A stretch of 64,000 nucleotides of DNA from UBA7446 sp049596455 (GCA_049596455.1 JBMYLP010000003.1:124001-188000), one strand, 5' to 3'; positions 16,962 through 25,511 are shown, numbered from the stretch's first letter. Numbers and translations: made by a program. The notes: generated by a model not told the origin, from the sequence alone.

Positions 16962-17645
16962 CTATACCACGTATTTATACCCTACTCCCTTGACTGTTTT
17001 AAAGTGTTTATCACCTATTTTTTCGCGTAATTTCCTAATGTGAACATCTATAGTTCTACCGCCCACAACAACCTCATTACCCCAAACTCGATTTAGAATT
17101 TCTTCGCGCTCAAAAACTTTTTGTGGTTTGGAAGCCAACAACGAAAGTAATTCAAACTCTTTTCGTGGTAAAAAAATGGCTTCGTCTTTGTAAATGATTT
17201 TGTATTCTTCCCTATTAATAGTCAAATCACCAACTTCAACAATTTCATTTTTTGGTTCAGTTGATTTAAAGCGTCGCAAAATGGCTTTGATTTTGCTAAC
17301 CAAAACCTTTGGCTTAATAGGCTTTGTGATGTAGTCGTCAGCTCCTGCCTCAAGACCTGCCACTTGCGAGTAATCTTCGCTACGAGCCGTCAAAAAAACA
17401 ATAGCCAAATTAGATGACGTAGCCCTTTTACGAAGTTGCTCACAGGTTTCAATGCCGTCCATTTCGGGCATCATAACATCCAATAACACCAAGTGGGGCT
17501 TCCATGTCGCAGCCTTTTCAAGCGCCTCTATTCCGTTTATTGCCTTCTCAACTTGATAACCTTCGGCTGTTAAATTATATTCTAAAATTTCTAAAATATC
17601 TGGTTCATCGTCAACCAATAAAATACGGGTATGCTTTTTTTTCAT
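16962..17645 (-). CDS. OmpR/PhoB-family response regulator
   Basis: 227 residues from the ATG at 17645 (MKKKHTRILLVDDEPD). Receiver domain 1-120 with the acidic pair Asp12/Asp13, phosphoacceptor Asp56 (LLDVMMPEMDG), the conserved Thr (FLTARSED) and Lys (YITKPIKPK). The C-terminal winged helix (about 135-227) ends in HFKTVKGVGYKYVV, as in OmpR/PhoB regulators. It is phosphorylated by the kinase encoded next. A TAnnTTTG box lies at 17664-17671. The target genes cannot be told from the sequence. Confidence 0.94.
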   Translation of the reverse strand: MKKKHTRILLVDDEPDILEILEYNLTAEGYQVEKAINGIEALEKAATWKPHLVLLDVMMPEMDGIETCEQLRKRATSSNLAIVFLTARSEDYSQVAGLEAGADDYITKPIKPKVLVSKIKAILRRFKSTEPKNEIVEVGDLTINREEYKIIYKDEAIFLPRKEFELLSLLASKPQKVFEREEILNRVWGNEVVVGGRTIDVHIRKLREKIGDKHFKTVKGVGYKYVV

Positions 17646-17663
17646 GCTTTGGTGTTGTCCATT

Positions 17664-17671
17664 CAAAAATA
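17664..17671 (-). promoter_or_regulatory. -7 box for the response regulator operon
   Basis: TATTTTTG read leftward, an exact TAnnTTTG, 18 nt before the ATG at 17645. It would drive the regulator, kinase, trmB and possibly ATL genes. Confidence 0.5.
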
Positions 17672-17718
17672 GAAAAATACAGATAGTTTTTATGTTCTTG
17701 TGTTAAAAAAATACTCAA

Positions 17719-17726
17719 TACATTTG
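17719..17726 (+). promoter_or_regulatory. -7 box for the LuxE-like gene
   Basis: TACATTTG, an exact TAnnTTTG, ending 7 nt before the ATG at 17734. A start site the usual few bases downstream would give a nearly leaderless mRNA. Confidence 0.5.
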
Positions 17727-17733
17727 AGCAGTG

Positions 17734-18669
17734 ATGATTTCTTTCGAAAAACAAGCATTTGAGCTTTTTGCATATCAATACCATCATAACGATGTGTATC
17801 GCTCTTATTGCGATTTAATAAACGTTAATCCTTCGGATGTAAAGAAACTCACAGAAATTCCATTTTTACCCATTGCGTTGTTCAAATCGCACCGCGTAAG
17901 CTGCTCTGAAAAGAGTGAAATGGTTTTTGAGAGCTCTGGAACAGGAGGAACTGTAAGTCAGCACCATGTGGCATCGCTTGCCTCCTACGAACAAAGCTTC
18001 AATGCAGGCTTCTCCCATTTTTACGGCGCAGCGTCTGATTACCATATTCTGGCACTTTTGCCAGGCTATCTTGAGCGTCCAAATGCGTCATTGGTATATA
18101 TGTGTCGCGATTTGATTCGGCAAGCAAAACCCAAGTATAGTGGGTTTTATTTGGATCAATTTGAACAATTAAACGATGTGCTAATAGCATTAAATCAACA
18201 GAAACAAAAAACATTGCTTATCGGCGTAAGCTTTTCGCTTTTGGATTTTTGTGAGGCATATCCAATGCAGCTACAACACACCACAGTGATAGAAACCGGA
18301 GGCATGAAGGGCAGACGAAAAGAACTTATCCGCGAGGAACTGCACAAACGGCTCAAAGCAGGGTTTGGCGTGGACAATATCCACAGCGAATACGGCATGA
18401 CAGAACTGCTATCACAAGCCTATTCCAAAGGAAATGGTGTTTTTGAACCTTCGCCCAGCATGCGTGTTTTTGTACGGGATGTTCACGACCCAAAAAAAGT
18501 ATCAACAACAGGTTCGGGCGGGCTTAACATCATTGATTTATCCAACAAAGAGTCATGCGCATTTATTGCCACGCAAGATTTAGGAAAATGCCACGGAAAC
18601 GGTCCGTTTGAAGTACTCGGGCGTTTTGATGCGTCGGATGTTCGTGGGTGCTCGCTTATGACGGCGTAA
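17734..18669 (+). CDS. LuxE-like acyl-protein synthetase/acyltransferase
   Basis: 311 residues from the ATG at 17734 (MISFEKQAFELFAYQ); the preceding GTG adds only one residue. FESSGTGG near residue 69 is the phosphate/nucleotide-binding turn of the adenylate-forming family to which LuxE belongs, and FGVDNIHSEYGMTELLSQAY with ...GRFDASDVRGC resembles its later motifs. Family members activate an acyl group as adenylate and pass it to a protein or small thiol. No luxCDAB genes are nearby, so light production is not implied; homologues stand alone in many Bacteroidota. Its 3' end overlaps the convergent tyrS by 14 nt. The actual substrate is unknown. Confidence 0.8.
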   Translation: MISFEKQAFELFAYQYHHNDVYRSYCDLINVNPSDVKKLTEIPFLPIALFKSHRVSCSEKSEMVFESSGTGGTVSQHHVASLASYEQSFNAGFSHFYGAASDYHILALLPGYLERPNASLVYMCRDLIRQAKPKYSGFYLDQFEQLNDVLIALNQQKQKTLLIGVSFSLLDFCEAYPMQLQHTTVIETGGMKGRRKELIREELHKRLKAGFGVDNIHSEYGMTELLSQAYSKGNGVFEPSPSMRVFVRDVHDPKKVSTTGSGGLNIIDLSNKESCAFIATQDLGKCHGNGPFEVLGRFDASDVRGCSLMTA

Positions 18670-19957
18670 CCACCAATAAAAAATAGTTTTTCTTTCCGCG
18701 CTGCAACAGCACATAGCGATCGCAAATGATGTCTGCCGTAGTAATGTTTTTGGCTTCAGTTGCCTTTTCTTTATTCACCGAAATCGAATTTTCTTTAAGC
18801 GCACGCCGCGCCTCCCCATTCGATTTTAAAAATCCTGTGCTTCCTGCCAATGCATCCATTACAGCAAGTCCGTCTCCAGCCAGCAAATGGGCGGAAACTT
18901 CGGCTTGAGGAACACCCTCAAACACATCCAAAAGGGTTTGAGCATCTAAGGATTTGAGCGTTTCTGCTGTGGCTTTTCCAAACAAAATTTGAGCTGCCTG
19001 CTCGGCACGGGAAACGTCTGCTGCGCTGTGTACCATAGCCGTAACTTCTTGTGCTAGTTTACGTTGCAACTGTCGTTGATGCGGTGCTTCACGGTGCGTT
19101 GCAATTAATGCTTCGATTTCTTCTTTGCCCAAAAATGTAAATATCTTAATGTATTTCTCGGCATCTTCATCCGATGCATTCAACCAATACTGATAAAATT
19201 TGTAAGGCGATGTTTTTTCAGCATCTAACCAAACATTTCCGCCTTCCGTTTTTCCAAATTTGGTGCCATCGGCTTTGGTAATTAACGGACACGTCAGCGC
19301 ATAGGCTTTGCCTGCCAATTTTCTTCGAATAAGTTCCGTGCCTGTGGTAATGTTTCCCCACTGGTCGCTTCCGCCCATTTGCAGCAAGCAGTTGTGATGT
19401 TGGTATAAGTGAAGAAAATCATACCCCTGAATAAGTTGGTAGGTAAATTCAGTAAAAGACATGCCTTCTTTGGCATCTGCGCCAAGACGTTTTTTAACCG
19501 AATCTTTAGCCATCATATAATTCACCGTGAGGTGTTTTCCAATATCACGAGCAAAGTCAATCAAACTAAACGACTGCATCCAATCGTAATTATTGACCAG
19601 CACAGCACCATTTTCTTTAGTGCTATCAAAATCCAAAAATTTGGCAAGTTGCTTTTCCAACCCAGCACAGTTACGCTGTAGCGTTTCGTTGTCCAATAGG
19701 TTTCGCTCCGCCGATTTCCCCGATGGGTCGCCAATCATTCCTGTGGCACCGCCCACAAGCGCATAGGGTTTGTGTCCGTATCGCTGAAAATGCATCAAAA
19801 TCATGATTTGAACCAAACTCCCAATGTGCAGCGAATCTGCTGTTGGATCAAAGCCAATATAACCTGCGGTCATGCCTTTGGCAAGCGTTTCGGCAGTTTC
19901 GGGCATGATGTCGTGCACCATTCCGCGCCATGTTAGTTCTTCAACAAATGATGCCAT
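18656..19957 (-). CDS. tyrS: Tyrosyl-tRNA synthetase
   Basis: 433 residues, the usual bacterial length. Class I features: GFDPTADSLHIGSLVQI contains the HIGH-type motif, KFGKTEGGNVWL is the KMSKS-type loop, and GGSDQWGNITTG is the tyrosine-binding motif. The C-terminal 70 residues form the S4-like RNA-binding domain. It charges tRNA-Tyr. It is convergent with and slightly overlaps the LuxE-like gene. A promoter box sits 14 nt upstream of the start. Confidence 0.97.
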   Translation of the reverse strand: MASFVEELTWRGMVHDIMPETAETLAKGMTAGYIGFDPTADSLHIGSLVQIMILMHFQRYGHKPYALVGGATGMIGDPSGKSAERNLLDNETLQRNCAGLEKQLAKFLDFDSTKENGAVLVNNYDWMQSFSLIDFARDIGKHLTVNYMMAKDSVKKRLGADAKEGMSFTEFTYQLIQGYDFLHLYQHHNCLLQMGGSDQWGNITTGTELIRRKLAGKAYALTCPLITKADGTKFGKTEGGNVWLDAEKTSPYKFYQYWLNASDEDAEKYIKIFTFLGKEEIEALIATHREAPHQRQLQRKLAQEVTAMVHSAADVSRAEQAAQILFGKATAETLKSLDAQTLLDVFEGVPQAEVSAHLLAGDGLAVMDALAGSTGFLKSNGEARRALKENSISVNKEKATEAKNITTADIICDRYVLLQRGKKNYFLLVVTPS

Positions 19958-19971
19958 AGAATTCGTTTTTA

Positions 19972-19979
19972 CAAATATA
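19972..19979 (-). promoter_or_regulatory. -7 box for tyrS
   Basis: TATATTTG read leftward, an exact TAnnTTTG, with 14 nt between the box and the tyrS ATG at 19957. No T-box-like leader is possible in this short space. Confidence 0.55.
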
Positions 19980-20015
19980 GACCTCTACAAATGAACCCAA
20001 AAGCGAATACAACAA

Positions 20016-20363
20016 TTATTCTCGGCGCATTGATTTTTCCAATTCTTGTAAAGTGTCCTGTTTTTGCAAGTTTTCCAATTCGGCTTTTACCGACTCAAAC
20101 ATTTTTATATATAACTTGGGCTTGGATGCGTAATAAACATTGCTTTGTGCAAATGTTGTGCTATCGATATTGTGAAAGGCATACAACGAGTCCATAGGTA
20201 TATAGTTGTCTTTGGCGTAGTTAGTGGATGCATTGAGCAATGCCAAATCAACATGGAAATTAATCATTTGTTCAGAAGACATCAGCGCATCTGGCTTTGC
20301 GATGCGATCTTGGGCACACCCTGCAAGAATCAAAAAAATCAATATCAAAAAAGTTTGTTTCAT
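20016..20363 (-). CDS. DUF4296-type lipoprotein
   Basis: 115 residues; lipoprotein signal with Cys16 (LILAGCAQD). The body (PDALMSSEQMINFHVDLALLNA, then NVYYASKPKLYIKMFESVKAELENLQ) fits the small DUF4296 family of Bacteroidota, of unknown function. It is the last gene of an apparent operon: its ATG overlaps the pyrC stop (ATGA-type, 4 nt). The helical C-terminus is charged. Its location in the envelope and its pairing with pyrC and a polyprenol glycosyltransferase do not reveal a role. Confidence 0.85.
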   Translation of the reverse strand: MKQTFLILIFLILAGCAQDRIAKPDALMSSEQMINFHVDLALLNASTNYAKDNYIPMDSLYAFHNIDSTTFAQSNVYYASKPKLYIKMFESVKAELENLQKQDTLQELEKSMRRE

Positions 20364-21697
20364 CTAGCAAAAGTAAGTGCTTTGGCATTTGGCTCTTGTG
20401 CAAAATTACCTTGATTATATACCATTTTACCGTTGATGATGGTGTGCGTGACTGTGCCGCGCAAAGTAGTGCCCTCCAATGGCGACCAACCGCATTTATA
20501 CAACACATTCTCTCGAATCACCGTTTGCGTTTGTTGCGTATCCACTAAAACCAAATCGGCAAAATACCCTTCACGGACATAGCCTCGATCTTCAATGTCA
20601 AACAAGATAGCAGGATTGTGACATATTTTTTCGACTACTTTTTCGAGTGTTATTTTTCCCTGTTGCACACATTCCAACAACACAGGAAGTGCGTGTTGCA
20701 CCATAGGACCTCCTGAGGGAGCTTTGGTGTACACTTCCGCTTTTTCCTCCAACGTATGCGGCGCATGATCTGTGGCAATAATATCGATGCGATCATCGTT
20801 TAGTGCTTCCCATAATCCATCACGGTCATGAGCTGTTTTTACGGCAGGATTCCATTTGATGTGGGTTCCTTTTTGTGCATAATCCTCATCCGAAAACCAC
20901 AAATGATGAATACAAACCTCCGCTGTGATTTGTTTTTTTTCTAAAGGCAATTCGTTTGAAAATAGTGCTGTCTCTTTTGCAGTAGATAAGTGAAACACAT
21001 GAAGTCGAGCCCCAGTTTCTTTGGCTAGTGCAATTGCTTTTGACGATGACAAATAACACGCCTCTTCAGAACGAATATCTGGATGGTGCGCAATAGGAAT
21101 ATCATCCCCAAAGGTCTCTTTGTATTTTGCCAAATTGGTTTTGATGGTTTGTTCATCTTCGCAATGCACTGCAATAGGAAGCTTAAATGCGGAGAAAATC
21201 TCCTTTAATGTGTTGGGGTCGTCCACAAGCATATTTCCCGTAGAGGAACCCAAAAAAAGTTTTAGGGCAGGTGTTGTTTTTGGATCAATCGCTTTAATCT
21301 GCTCCAAATTGTCATTTGTTCCACCAAACATAAATCCGTAGTTCACCCAAGAAGTTTGCGCAGCAACGGCTAATTTTTTGGCGTAAGCATCGGCATTGGT
21401 AGTTTGCGGATTGGTGTTGGGCATTTCCAAGTATGAAGTAATTCCACCCGCCACACAGGCCTTAGACTCTGTACCAATAGTTGCTTTGTGTGTAAGTCCA
21501 GGTTCGCGAAAATGGACTTGATCATCAATACAACCTGGCAATAAATGCTTTCCACGCGCATCTATCACTTCCACATCTTTTGTTGCAGTAATGGTTGGTG
21601 CAATTTTTGAAATGCGTTCGCCTTCAATCAGCACATCTAATTGTACTATTTTACCTTCATTGACCACCTGTGCGCCCTGAATGAGTAATTTATTCAT
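20360..21697 (-). CDS. pyrC: Dihydroorotase (amidohydrolase family)
   Basis: 445 residues. The amidohydrolase fold is clear: GKHLLPGCIDDQVHFREPGLTHK, PIAVHCEDE, HVFHLSTAKE and IATDHAPHTLEEK. It should cyclise carbamoyl-aspartate to dihydroorotate in pyrimidine synthesis. In the first metal motif (normally DxHxH) the first histidine is Gln (DDQVH), so zinc binding at that site may be weakened; the other ligands (His in HCEDE, His in HLSTA, Asp in TDHAPH) are present. It overlaps the glycosyltransferase gene by 8 nt and the DUF4296 gene by 4 nt, so all three are one operon. Confidence 0.88.
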   Translation of the reverse strand: MNKLLIQGAQVVNEGKIVQLDVLIEGERISKIAPTITATKDVEVIDARGKHLLPGCIDDQVHFREPGLTHKATIGTESKACVAGGITSYLEMPNTNPQTTNADAYAKKLAVAAQTSWVNYGFMFGGTNDNLEQIKAIDPKTTPALKLFLGSSTGNMLVDDPNTLKEIFSAFKLPIAVHCEDEQTIKTNLAKYKETFGDDIPIAHHPDIRSEEACYLSSSKAIALAKETGARLHVFHLSTAKETALFSNELPLEKKQITAEVCIHHLWFSDEDYAQKGTHIKWNPAVKTAHDRDGLWEALNDDRIDIIATDHAPHTLEEKAEVYTKAPSGGPMVQHALPVLLECVQQGKITLEKVVEKICHNPAILFDIEDRGYVREGYFADLVLVDTQQTQTVIRENVLYKCGWSPLEGTTLRGTVTHTIINGKMVYNQGNFAQEPNAKALTFAR

Positions 21698-22421
21698 GTT
21701 TTTGTTTTTTGAACATACTCCGCCATTTCATGGTCCAAATTCCAAAAATAGCTTCACTAATTATGGAACTGTTCATTTTTGAATCGCCTTGAGTTCTGTC
21801 TGTAAAAATAATAGGGAATTCGGCAATACGAAAACGTTTTTTCCACGCCCAAAATTTAAGCGCAATTTGAAAGGCATATCCCTTAAACCGAATATCCTCT
21901 AAGTCCAACGCACGAAGTACATCAGTACGATATCCCACAAATCCTGCTGTGGGATCTGCCACAGGAAGTCCGGTAATTAGTCGCACGTAAAGCGACGCGC
22001 CCAACGATAGCAAGACTCTTCCCAACGGCCATTGCTGAACACGAATTCCTTTTTTGTAGCGTGAGCCAACAACCACATCAGCTTTGTTTTGCTCTAATAG
22101 CTCAAGCATAGGCACAAGTGCCTGCGGCGGGTGTGAAAAATCAGCATCCATTTCAAAAAGATAGGAATACCCTTTGTCGAGTGCCCATTTAAATCCGTGA
22201 ACATATGCTGGGCCAAGCCCTTCTTTTTTATTGCGCACGGTAAGCTGTACTTGCGGGTGATGCTCCATCAAACCTTCTACAATTGCTGCTGTACCATCTG
22301 GAGAATTATCATCTACAACCAAAATATCAGTGGCAATGGGCAATGCCAAAACCGCCTTGATGATAGACTGAATATTTTCAGCCTCATTATAGGTGGGGAT
22401 AACAACTACTACTGGATTCAT
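21690..22421 (-). CDS. Polyprenol monophosphomannose synthase-like GT2 glycosyltransferase
   Basis: 243 residues of the Dpm1 type: VVVIPTYNEAENI at the N-terminus, the DxD-region VVDDNSPDGTA and EMDADFSHPP, then DPTAGFVGYR and IIFTDRTQGDSKM. It should transfer mannose or another sugar from a nucleotide sugar to a polyprenyl phosphate at the inner membrane. No transmembrane segment is evident, as for short Dpm1 forms. It is the first gene of the operon with pyrC and DUF4296. The exact sugar donor is unknown. Confidence 0.9.
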   Translation of the reverse strand: MNPVVVVIPTYNEAENIQSIIKAVLALPIATDILVVDDNSPDGTAAIVEGLMEHHPQVQLTVRNKKEGLGPAYVHGFKWALDKGYSYLFEMDADFSHPPQALVPMLELLEQNKADVVVGSRYKKGIRVQQWPLGRVLLSLGASLYVRLITGLPVADPTAGFVGYRTDVLRALDLEDIRFKGYAFQIALKFWAWKKRFRIAEFPIIFTDRTQGDSKMNSSIISEAIFGIWTMKWRSMFKKQKHE

Positions 22422-22472
22422 AAACAGCTAAAATACGTATTTAAATGTGTGAGCCTACCGTAAAAAAATAGA

Positions 22473-22480
22473 TACTTTTG
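22473..22480 (+). promoter_or_regulatory. -7 box for the DUF4271 gene
   Basis: TACTTTTG, an exact TAnnTTTG, ending only 4 nt before the ATG at 22485. The transcript may begin at or very near the A of ATG. Confidence 0.55.
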
Positions 22481-22484
22481 TGCT

Positions 22485-23126
22485 ATGTACACGCTTCGGG
22501 AGCTTAGCACATCGTATTTAGGACTTTACCTACTAGTTGTCCTTGTACTTTTAGTGCTTCTAAAATTACTCAATCCTGATCGATATTATTCAATGGTATT
22601 TTTTTGGAAACGAACCAGCAGCAATGCAGAATTCAATAAGCCCTTTAACGAAACCAAAGCTTTTTCGCTAGTCGGTTTCGTTTTCAGAGCGTTAATTTTT
22701 GGGCTTATGACACAGGTGTTTCTTTCTGAAAATCTTGATGCTGCTAGTTTTGATATCTCTGTTTTGTCGTGGGCAGGGATATTTGTGCTGTTTTGGGTAG
22801 CAAAAACACTTATTGAAGGCGGCTTAGTTGCCATGTTCGGAAAACAGGAAGGGCTTTTAAAAATATTTTACATACGTGCTGTTTTTAAGGAAAAATGGGC
22901 TTTTGTATTTGGCTGCCTAACGTTAATGCTCATTTACGTTTCATTATCATCTGTAGCTGCGCGCTTATTGGCATTGGGATATCTGCTTGGATTAATAGCA
23001 ATACACCTGCGTTTTATGAAATTATATTTTAGATACAGGTCAATCAAAAAAGTGTACATTATTTTGTATATTTGCGCCTCAGAAATCGGCCCTATATGGC
23101 TCTTGACACAAACACTCAAATTTTGA
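22485..23126 (+). CDS. DUF4271-type membrane protein
   Basis: 213 residues with about six hydrophobic segments (for example LGLYLLVVLVLLVLLKLL at the start and VYIILYICASEIGPIWLL near the end). The C-terminal motif LYICASEIGPI is typical of the bacteroidetal DUF4271 family, whose function is unknown. It precedes hemD, a common arrangement in flavobacteria; the hemD promoter lies inside its 3' end. The role may relate to the envelope, but nothing in the sequence shows it. Confidence 0.85.
   Translation: MYTLRELSTSYLGLYLLVVLVLLVLLKLLNPDRYYSMVFFWKRTSSNAEFNKPFNETKAFSLVGFVFRALIFGLMTQVFLSENLDAASFDISVLSWAGIFVLFWVAKTLIEGGLVAMFGKQEGLLKIFYIRAVFKEKWAFVFGCLTLMLIYVSLSSVAARLLALGYLLGLIAIHLRFMKLYFRYRSIKKVYIILYICASEIGPIWLLTQTLKF
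23067..23074 (+). promoter_or_regulatory. Internal promoter for hemD inside the DUF4271 gene
   Basis: TATATTTG, an exact TAnnTTTG, followed by GCGCCTC. It lies within the end of the DUF4271 coding region, 21 nt upstream of the ATG at 23096, and also excludes an ATG at 23072 as hemD start because that codon falls inside the box. Confidence 0.5.
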
Positions 23127-23881
23127 CAAAACCCGCAAAAGTGAAAACCATATTGGTTTCACAACCTGCGCCATCAATTGAAAATTCTCCATACAATCAA
23201 CTGATTGAAAAACGAAAAGTCGTGATAGACTTTCGTCCTTTTATTCATGTTGAAGGGGTGTCTTCTAGAGAAGTTCGTGTGCAAAAAATTGATATTACCA
23301 AGTTTTCGGCCATCATCTTTACCAGCCGAAATGCGGTTGATCATTTTTTCCGCATTGCTGAGGAACTTCGTTACACTGTACCCAGTACTTTGCGTTATTT
23401 TTGTCAATCTGAGGCGGTTGCCTATTACCTTCAAAAATATATTGTGTATCGCAAGCGTAAAGTATATGTGGGCTCCCGCACACTTGATGATGTGCTTAAA
23501 GAAGCTGTCAAATACAAAGACGAGAAGTTTTTATTTCCGTGTTCTGATGTGTTAAAGCCAAGTATTCCAAAGGCTATTGATGCTTCGGGGATTACATGGA
23601 CAAAAGGTGTTTTTTACAAAACAGTTATTAGTGACTTGTCAGATTTACGTGATGTTTATTATGACATTTTGGTGTTTTTTAGTCCATCTGGGATTGAGTC
23701 GTTGTTCCACAACTTCCCCGATTTTGAGCAAAACAGTACGCGCATAGCGGTATTTGGTCCATCCACGAAAAAGGCTGCTGAAGACAAAGGGCTTCGCATT
23801 GATATTTTGGTGCCAACACCCGAAAATCCTTCCATGACCAAAGCCCTTGACGACTATATTGCCATTGCCAACAAGCGCTGA
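23096..23881 (+). CDS. hemD: Uroporphyrinogen-III synthase
   Basis: 261 residues from the ATG at 23096, or 246 from a GTG at 23141 (VKTILVSQPAP), which lines up with how homologues usually begin. SQPAPSIENSPYNQL, IIFTSRNAVDHFFRI and VFFSPSGIESLF followed by AVFGPSTKKAAEDKG match HemD. It closes and isomerises hydroxymethylbilane to uroporphyrinogen III in haem synthesis. The gene starts within the end of DUF4271 and has its own promoter box. Its TGA directly abuts the stop codon of the convergent DUF423 gene. The start is uncertain between the two codons. Confidence 0.88.
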   Translation: MALDTNTQILTKPAKVKTILVSQPAPSIENSPYNQLIEKRKVVIDFRPFIHVEGVSSREVRVQKIDITKFSAIIFTSRNAVDHFFRIAEELRYTVPSTLRYFCQSEAVAYYLQKYIVYRKRKVYVGSRTLDDVLKEAVKYKDEKFLFPCSDVLKPSIPKAIDASGITWTKGVFYKTVISDLSDLRDVYYDILVFFSPSGIESLFHNFPDFEQNSTRIAVFGPSTKKAAEDKGLRIDILVPTPENPSMTKALDDYIAIANKR

Positions 23882-24262
23882 TTAGCTTCGAACGTATCCT
23901 ATTACCAAATTTATCCAGCCCAAAATAAGCAGCAGTCCGCCTATTGGGGTAACAGGTCCAAGTAGTTTTGGCAATAAAGCTGCAGATAAATTACTACTAA
24001 GCGATAATCCATAAATAGACCCCGAAAACAAAAGTGTTCCAACCACAAAAAGTAGTGCGGTGCGCTTTGCGAATGCGTGTTTTTCTACACCCAAAAAAAG
24101 CAGGGCTAAACCATGAAAAAACTGATAACGCACACCCACCTCATACGATTGTAGTGCATCAACAGTTAGGTAATTTTCAAGTAAATGTGCACCAAAGGCG
24201 CCCAGGATAACAGCAGTCCCGCAAAATATTGCGCCCCAAATGCTGCGTTGCTTGTGTGTCAT
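23882..24262 (-). CDS. DUF423-family small membrane protein
   Basis: 126 residues from the ATG at 24262 (MTHKQRSIWGAIFCGTA). Four hydrophobic segments; GAFGAHLLENYL and VRYQFFHGLALLFLG followed by GSIYGLSLS and PKLLGPVTPIGGLLLILGW are the DUF423 (YgdD-like) signature. Function unknown; inner-membrane location. Upstream in-frame sequence to 24343 also codes but lacks the family start and would overlap the divergent AsnC gene. Confidence 0.9.
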   Translation of the reverse strand: MTHKQRSIWGAIFCGTAVILGAFGAHLLENYLTVDALQSYEVGVRYQFFHGLALLFLGVEKHAFAKRTALLFVVGTLLFSGSIYGLSLSSNLSAALLPKLLGPVTPIGGLLLILGWINLVIGYVRS

Positions 24263-24315
24263 CGTATATTTTTTTCTAAAATAGTTTACTATGTTTATAC
24301 ACCAAAATAAATGGA

Positions 24316-24786
24316 TTGAAAAAAGTAGAAGAACACATTTCATTAGACGGCATAGACAAGGCTATTTTGCGTGTCCTTATGGATAACGCCCGAACTCCGG
24401 TGCAAGAAATTGCACGACAGCTGAATCTTTCGGGTTCGGCGGTGCATCAACGCATCAAAAAGCTTGAAGATGCAAATTTAATTCAAGGAAGTTACCTCAA
24501 ACTCAATCCGTCATCGCTTGGGTATACCACCACAGCCTACATTGGAGTGTATTTGGACAAAGCCATGCGGAATCCCGAAGCGGTGTCCCAACTGAAAAAA
24601 ATACCCGAGGTGGTAGAATGTCACTACACCACAGGGAATTGGAGTATTTTGATTAAAATTTTATGTAAAAACAATGAGCATTTGATGCAACTGCTCAATC
24701 ACAACATACAATCTATAGAAGGAGTTTCCAGAACTGAAACGTTTATTTCACTCCACCAACAAATCGACCGTCAAATCAATATTTAG
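24316..24786 (+). CDS. Lrp/AsnC-family transcriptional regulator, TTG start
   Basis: 156 residues. N-terminal winged HTH (DGIDKAILRVLMDNARTPVQEIARQLNLSGSAVHQRIKKLE) and a C-terminal RAM/ligand-binding domain with IPEVVECHYTTGNWSILIKI. The start is a TTG at 24316, giving MKKVEEHISLDGID, which fits the usual beginning of this subgroup; the only nearby ATG (24311) is in another frame. It should bind DNA as an octamer-forming dimer and respond to an amino acid. It diverges from DUF423 and its stop overlaps that of the metallopeptidase gene. Targets unknown. Confidence 0.9.
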   Translation: MKKVEEHISLDGIDKAILRVLMDNARTPVQEIARQLNLSGSAVHQRIKKLEDANLIQGSYLKLNPSSLGYTTTAYIGVYLDKAMRNPEAVSQLKKIPEVVECHYTTGNWSILIKILCKNNEHLMQLLNHNIQSIEGVSRTETFISLHQQIDRQINI

Positions 24787-25475
24787 CGTCTTGAGCTTGC
24801 TACTCTGAGTGCAAAATAAACAAGCGTTGCCAACGATCCAATGGCGGCAACCACATAGGTGCGCGCAGCCCATTTGAGGGCATCTTTAGACATCACAAAC
24901 TCTTGTTGGCTTACCATATTTTTTCGTTGCAACCACGCCAAAGCACGATTACTGGCATCGTATTCTACAGGTAATGTAATAAAGCTAAACAGCGTACCCA
25001 AACCAAAAAGGACAACTCCTGCTACTGCCAAATTATAGCCCATTGCAGAGCCAATTCCCAACATAAATCCTCCAAAAATGATATACATAGAAAACTGCGA
25101 AGCCACACTTACCACTGGTACCAATAGCGAACGAAACTGCAACCACTCGTAGCTTTGAGCGTGCTGCACCGCATGGCCACATTCATGGGCTGCAACAGCC
25201 GCTGCAGCTGCATTGCGTTCGTGATACACACTTTCGCTAAGGTTTACGGTTTTGTTTTTTGGATTGTAATGGTCTGTGAGTCTTCCGCGAACGGCGGTAA
25301 CCTTCACATCTCGAATGCCGTGGTCTGAAAGCATTTTTTCGGCAATCTCCTTGCCTGACATTTGATTGCGCAACTGCACTTTTGAGTATTGCTTAAACTT
25401 AGATTTAAGCTTGTATTGCACCCACATGCTAGCGCCAGCAAAAACAGCGATAAGTAAATAATATTCTCCGTACAT
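24783..25475 (-). CDS. YugP-like zinc metallopeptidase
   Basis: 230 residues with a hydrophobic N-terminus and three later membrane segments. The zinc motif is His97-Glu98-x-x-His101 in AAHECGHAVQHA, followed by YEWLQFRS and LPVEYDASNRAL, matching the neutral zinc metallopeptidase 2 family (YugP). It is an inner-membrane protein with a cytoplasmic or periplasmic active site; substrates are unknown. The gene follows the SemiSWEET gene by 36 nt and may share the leuS transcript. Confidence 0.92.
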   Translation of the reverse strand: MYGEYYLLIAVFAGASMWVQYKLKSKFKQYSKVQLRNQMSGKEIAEKMLSDHGIRDVKVTAVRGRLTDHYNPKNKTVNLSESVYHERNAAAAAVAAHECGHAVQHAQSYEWLQFRSLLVPVVSVASQFSMYIIFGGFMLGIGSAMGYNLAVAGVVLFGLGTLFSFITLPVEYDASNRALAWLQRKNMVSQQEFVMSKDALKWAARTYVVAAIGSLATLVYFALRVASSRR

Positions 25476-25511
25476 AATTTTTAATTAAGCCTAAGCAAAC
25501 AACGTACCACG

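Noticed and set aside
19958..20015. T-box or other leader control of tyrS
   Set aside because: The promoter box leaves about 14 nt of leader; T-boxes are also not typical of Bacteroidota.
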